Source of the DNA: Vanilla planifolia
Lineage: Eukaryota > Streptophyta > Magnoliopsida > Asparagales > Orchidaceae
DNA: 64,000 bases
Assembly: GCA_023846275.1 (NCBI GenBank)
Contig: CM043875.1
Span: 7,390,626 to 7,454,625 of the forward strand
Direction of reading: 5' to 3'
This document shows, piece after piece, positions 61,172 to 64,000 of the stretch (positions are counted from its first letter, which is position 1; every line of letters begins with the position of its first letter). The notes beneath the pieces were generated by a model that saw nothing but the letters and a program-made list of their open reading frames with translations, was not told the DNA's origin and made no database searches. Both the position numbers and the translations under genes were made by a program.

Positions 61172-64000
61172 CCGTTCGTGACAAGCAAATCCGAGGACTT
61201 GCCAGGATTCCCGCTGGACAGAGATGAATGGATAAGAAGCCTCCTGAGGGTTGTGCTGACCTCGAACCTAACCGTCCGAGACACCGAGCATAGAGTAGGC
61301 ACGAAGCCGTTGTGTATAAGTGCATTCCTCCTCGACCAGATGTAATACAAGGTAGTAGCAATAGTCGCCACATGCTGTACCACACCGTCGCGCCGCGCCG
61401 CAGGAGAACTCAAGAGCCTGAACAGCATCTCCAAAATACTGAACCCGGACGCCGCACCCGTGGGCCAGCCCAGCACCCTAAGCACGTGACGTGCATGGCT
61501 GGTCCCCCACACTTCCCGGGCACGTGGGCAGTCCCACAGCGCATGCTGCAGGGTTTCCTCCTCCATGCAACCGAACGGGCACAGGGGATCGCAGCTTATT
61601 CCCCGGCGAGCCTTCCATGTCGCCGTAGGCAGAAATTCGCCGGCAGCCCGCCAAAGGATGACCCGAACCCTCGGTAACACCTTTAATTTCCAAATTCTCC
61701 CCGTAGCTTCATCACGCCGCCGGCCGCCGCCCCCCGCAGAGGACGATTCGTGTTTGATCTGTGCGTAGATTCGGCCACTGTGAGCCTTCTCCTTTTCCGT
61801 ATGCGTCTGGACCAGGCAGTCCTGGACTGAGTTCCGAGCACGCGGGAGATGCTTAATTCTTTCGATAAGCTCCTCACCCGCCCAGCTGGAAATCGCCACA
61901 ACATTCCAAGCACCATCGTCCCTGATGCATTCGGCAACGCTTTCCGGCCATCTTGTGTAGACATTAATAAACGTAGGCCAGCAGCTAATAGGTAGAACCC
62001 CAAGCCAATTATCCTCCATAAATCTCACCCTCCGCCCATCGCCGATGCGCCACACGAAGCACGAAATCGCCATCGGCATGGCTCCCAGGATCATCTTGCA
62101 AACGGCCGAGGCATTCCGGGGTGTCTTCATCAACGGGTCGATGAACCCGTACTTCCTTCTCATCATCTCGACCCATAATCCGCCTTCCCGCCCGAGGATG
62201 CGCTTGCAATTCCCCATCTGCAGCGCCTGGTGCCAAATGCGAAGGTCCCGCAGCCCGAGCCCGCCGGCCACCTTTGGCGAAGACACACAGTCCCAAGGCA
62301 CATAGTGCAGCGTCCGAGCACAACTCGTGCCGCCCCATAGGAATTGTCTGATTCTGCGTTCAATTGCAGCAATGGTTCCCGCCAGCACCAAACAGTGGCG
62401 CAAAATATGGTTGGGGATAACACACAAAACCGAGGACGCCAACACAGCCCTGCCCGCAAGCGACAGTACCCGTCCGCACCAGCTGATTACTGTATTATCA
62501 ATTCTTTGGACGATGGCACTCAGGTCCTCCTTAGTCAATCGGCGCGCAGTAATAGGGACCCCCAAATACACCAAGGCTCGACCGATTGCCATACCGAGCT
62601 TCCGAGAAATTAAGCTGGACTGCTTCTTGCTAAATCTGTTGCTAAAATAGACATTTGATTTGGACAAGTTAGCCTTCAATCCAGCGCTAACCTCAAACGC
62701 CCACAGAATGCGGCGGACAGCGCACGCAGCCTCCCTGGATGCTGGAGCAAAAATCAACACATCATCCACGAACAAGAGGTGGGAAACCCGCGGTGTATGC
62801 ATCCCCGGCCTAAACCCGAGCAGCTGCCGGGATTCATATTCCCGCATCATGCACGACAGGTATTCCATGGACATGACAAAGAGGAAGGGGGATAATGGGC
62901 AGCCTTGCCGGAGACCACGCCGCGCCGACACCCAAGGAAGTCGCGCTCCATTAATGAGTACAGCGTACCTAGGACCAAAAATACATGCAGTAATCCAGTT
63001 ACACCAAGTAGCAGGAAATCGCATAGCCTTCATAGTTTCGAGCAAAAAATCCCATCGAACCCTGTCATAGGCCTGCTCCATGTCGACTTTCACTGTCATA
63101 AGGCCAGAAGCAGCAGTGCAGGATCGCATTCTCGCTACCATCTCCTGGGCAATATTTATGTTATCCGATATACTCCTCCCCGGGACAAAGGCCGCCTGTT
63201 CCTGAGAGACAAGACTAGGCAGCAGCGATTTCAGCCTGCCAACAAGAATTCGAGCCACCAATTTGTAGATTGTGTTACACAAACTGATCGGCCTGAAGTG
63301 CTCCGGCCGGCAAGCGTCTTGCTTCTTCGGGATAAGGACCACAAGGGTGTCCTTCCAACTCTCCGGCATTCTACACTCCTCAAAGAATGCCAAAACAGCC
63401 TTGATGATGTCCCGCTGCGTAATTCTCCAATATCCATTGACGAAATCCATAGTAATACCGTCGATACCCGGGGCGCGATTCCTTTTGATGCCCCGCATAG
63501 CCACCAAAATCTCATCTTCCGTCACCCTCCGGCAAAGGCCAGAACCAGCCTCCTCACTGACGAAACCCGAAAGCGGGGAAATTGGAGGCAGTGGCACCAA
63601 ATTGCTATCGCCCCATTTCCGTTCGAAAAACTCGAAGACAAGCCGCCTAATGTTGTCGGGAGAGTCCACAATGTTGCCGTCAACGTCCCGCAAGAATGTA
63701 ATGCGATTCTCCCTCTTACGAGCCGATGCCGTAATGTGAAAGAACCTCGAATTGCAATCCCCAAGCTGCGCCCAATGCACCTTAGCGCGCTGCCACCACC
63801 ACTGTTCCTCGTGAGCACACCCCCAGTGAAAGGCAGCAACCAAATCACCAAGCCGCTTATGGTCCTCGACCGACAGACCATCGCTAGACTCCCTGTTTTG
63901 GAGCTCCTCAATATCCCGCTCCAACACCTTATTCCGATCAATAATATTCCCCACCTCCTCACGGCTCCATCTGCGCAACGCCCATATCGACCGCTGAAAT
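61105..64000 (-). pseudogene. LINE ORF2: reverse transcriptase and zf-RVT region, N-terminus outside the window
   Basis: Open without a stop from the window edge to 61105. Counting from the codon at 63978: APGIDGITMDFV at 169-180, DTLVVLIPKKQ at 210-220, HFRPISLCNTIYKLVARIL at 227-245, GRSISDNINIAQEM at 267-280, VKVDMEQAYDRVRWD at 296-310 (catalytic Asp 299), GLRQGCPLSP at 355-364 and the catalytic box FVDD at 403-406 (usual FADD). The zf-RVT region (about 61700-61490) has IWKLKVLPRV, CDPLCPFGCMEE, TLQHALWDC. The last 15 or so residues are read in the wrong frame because of the G run at 61154-61164. The protein performs target-primed reverse transcription. Apart from the frameshift the visible part looks functional. 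Confidence 0.93.

Larger units (their letters stand above)
60608..64000 (-). mobile_element. Well-preserved LINE retrotransposon, running off the right edge
   Basis: It reads on the minus strand, 3' end first in the window. The poly(A) tail is at 60608-60619 (T run on plus), followed by the terminus GCCACTTTTGAT (60639-60650, minus), RNase H, zf-RVT and RT. ORF2 is open from the window edge to 61105. GC content and CpG frequency are far above those of the central LINE, and only one break is visible, so it is the youngest LINE here. ORF1 and most of the endonuclease lie outside the window. Confidence 0.93.

Noticed and set aside
61312..63739. Long plus-strand frames over the right-edge LINE
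   Set aside because: They are complementary-strand shadows of the GC-rich ORF2.
1..64000. Left-edge ORF1 and right-edge ORF2 as parts of one LINE
   Set aside because: Both read on minus, so ORF1 should lie to the right of ORF2 in the same element; here ORF1 is at the left edge.

Overview
The window is plant nuclear DNA: two host genes sit in about 60 kb of very AT-rich sequence made largely of decayed retrotransposons. Three things point to a flowering plant. The LINE ORF2s end in a plant-type RNase H domain, there are Ty3/gypsy chromovirus and Sirevirus-like copia relics with methionine-tRNA primer sites, and both host genes have plant-type relatives. GC-rich exons inside an AT-rich landscape would fit a non-grass monocot, but this is a guess; the species cannot be named from the sequence.

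Host genes. (1) Minus strand, 9595-11127: a seven-exon short-chain dehydrogenase/reductase of the TIC32-like/WWOX-like plant group. Every exon joins in frame (333 aa), and a TATA box lies upstream. Intron 4 needs a GC donor if the conserved protein length is to be kept. (2) Plus strand, 31417-32049: an intact, intronless SIS-domain protein of the 6-phospho-3-hexuloisomerase type. The two genes show no functional link.

LINEs, all reading on the minus strand. A DUF4283-type ORF1 fragment runs off the left edge (1-710). A 5'-truncated, multiply broken LINE lies at 33896-37945. A much better preserved, CpG-rich LINE begins (3' end first) at 60608 and runs off the right edge. The two visible 3' ends share a 12-base terminus before their poly(A) tails. 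Each copy carries a frameshift at a C or G run.

LTR elements. Decayed gypsy sequence reads plus at 16720-16990, minus at 18840-22700 and plus at 48640-53050; the last keeps recognisable gag, protease, RT, RNase H, integrase and chromodomain. A 3168-bp solo LTR with a perfect 5-bp target duplication occupies 41932-45099. Sirevirus-like gag, primer site and LTR lie at 45600-48125 (minus). A small two-LTR element with a primer site and an internal tandem duplication spans 54675-57404 (minus). A dispersed repeat family is present twice (26505-28530 and 57985-59690). A second LTR-like family is also present twice, and one of those copies is split by the central LINE.

The most distinctive small feature is a pure poly(A) tract at about 40944-40980. 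It is flanked by a perfect 15-bp direct repeat, the form expected of a retrotransposition event that inserted only a poly(A) tail. I found no CRISPR, rRNA or convincing tRNA gene, and no previously undescribed multi-gene system. The remaining stretches are AT-rich sequence in which I see no gene.
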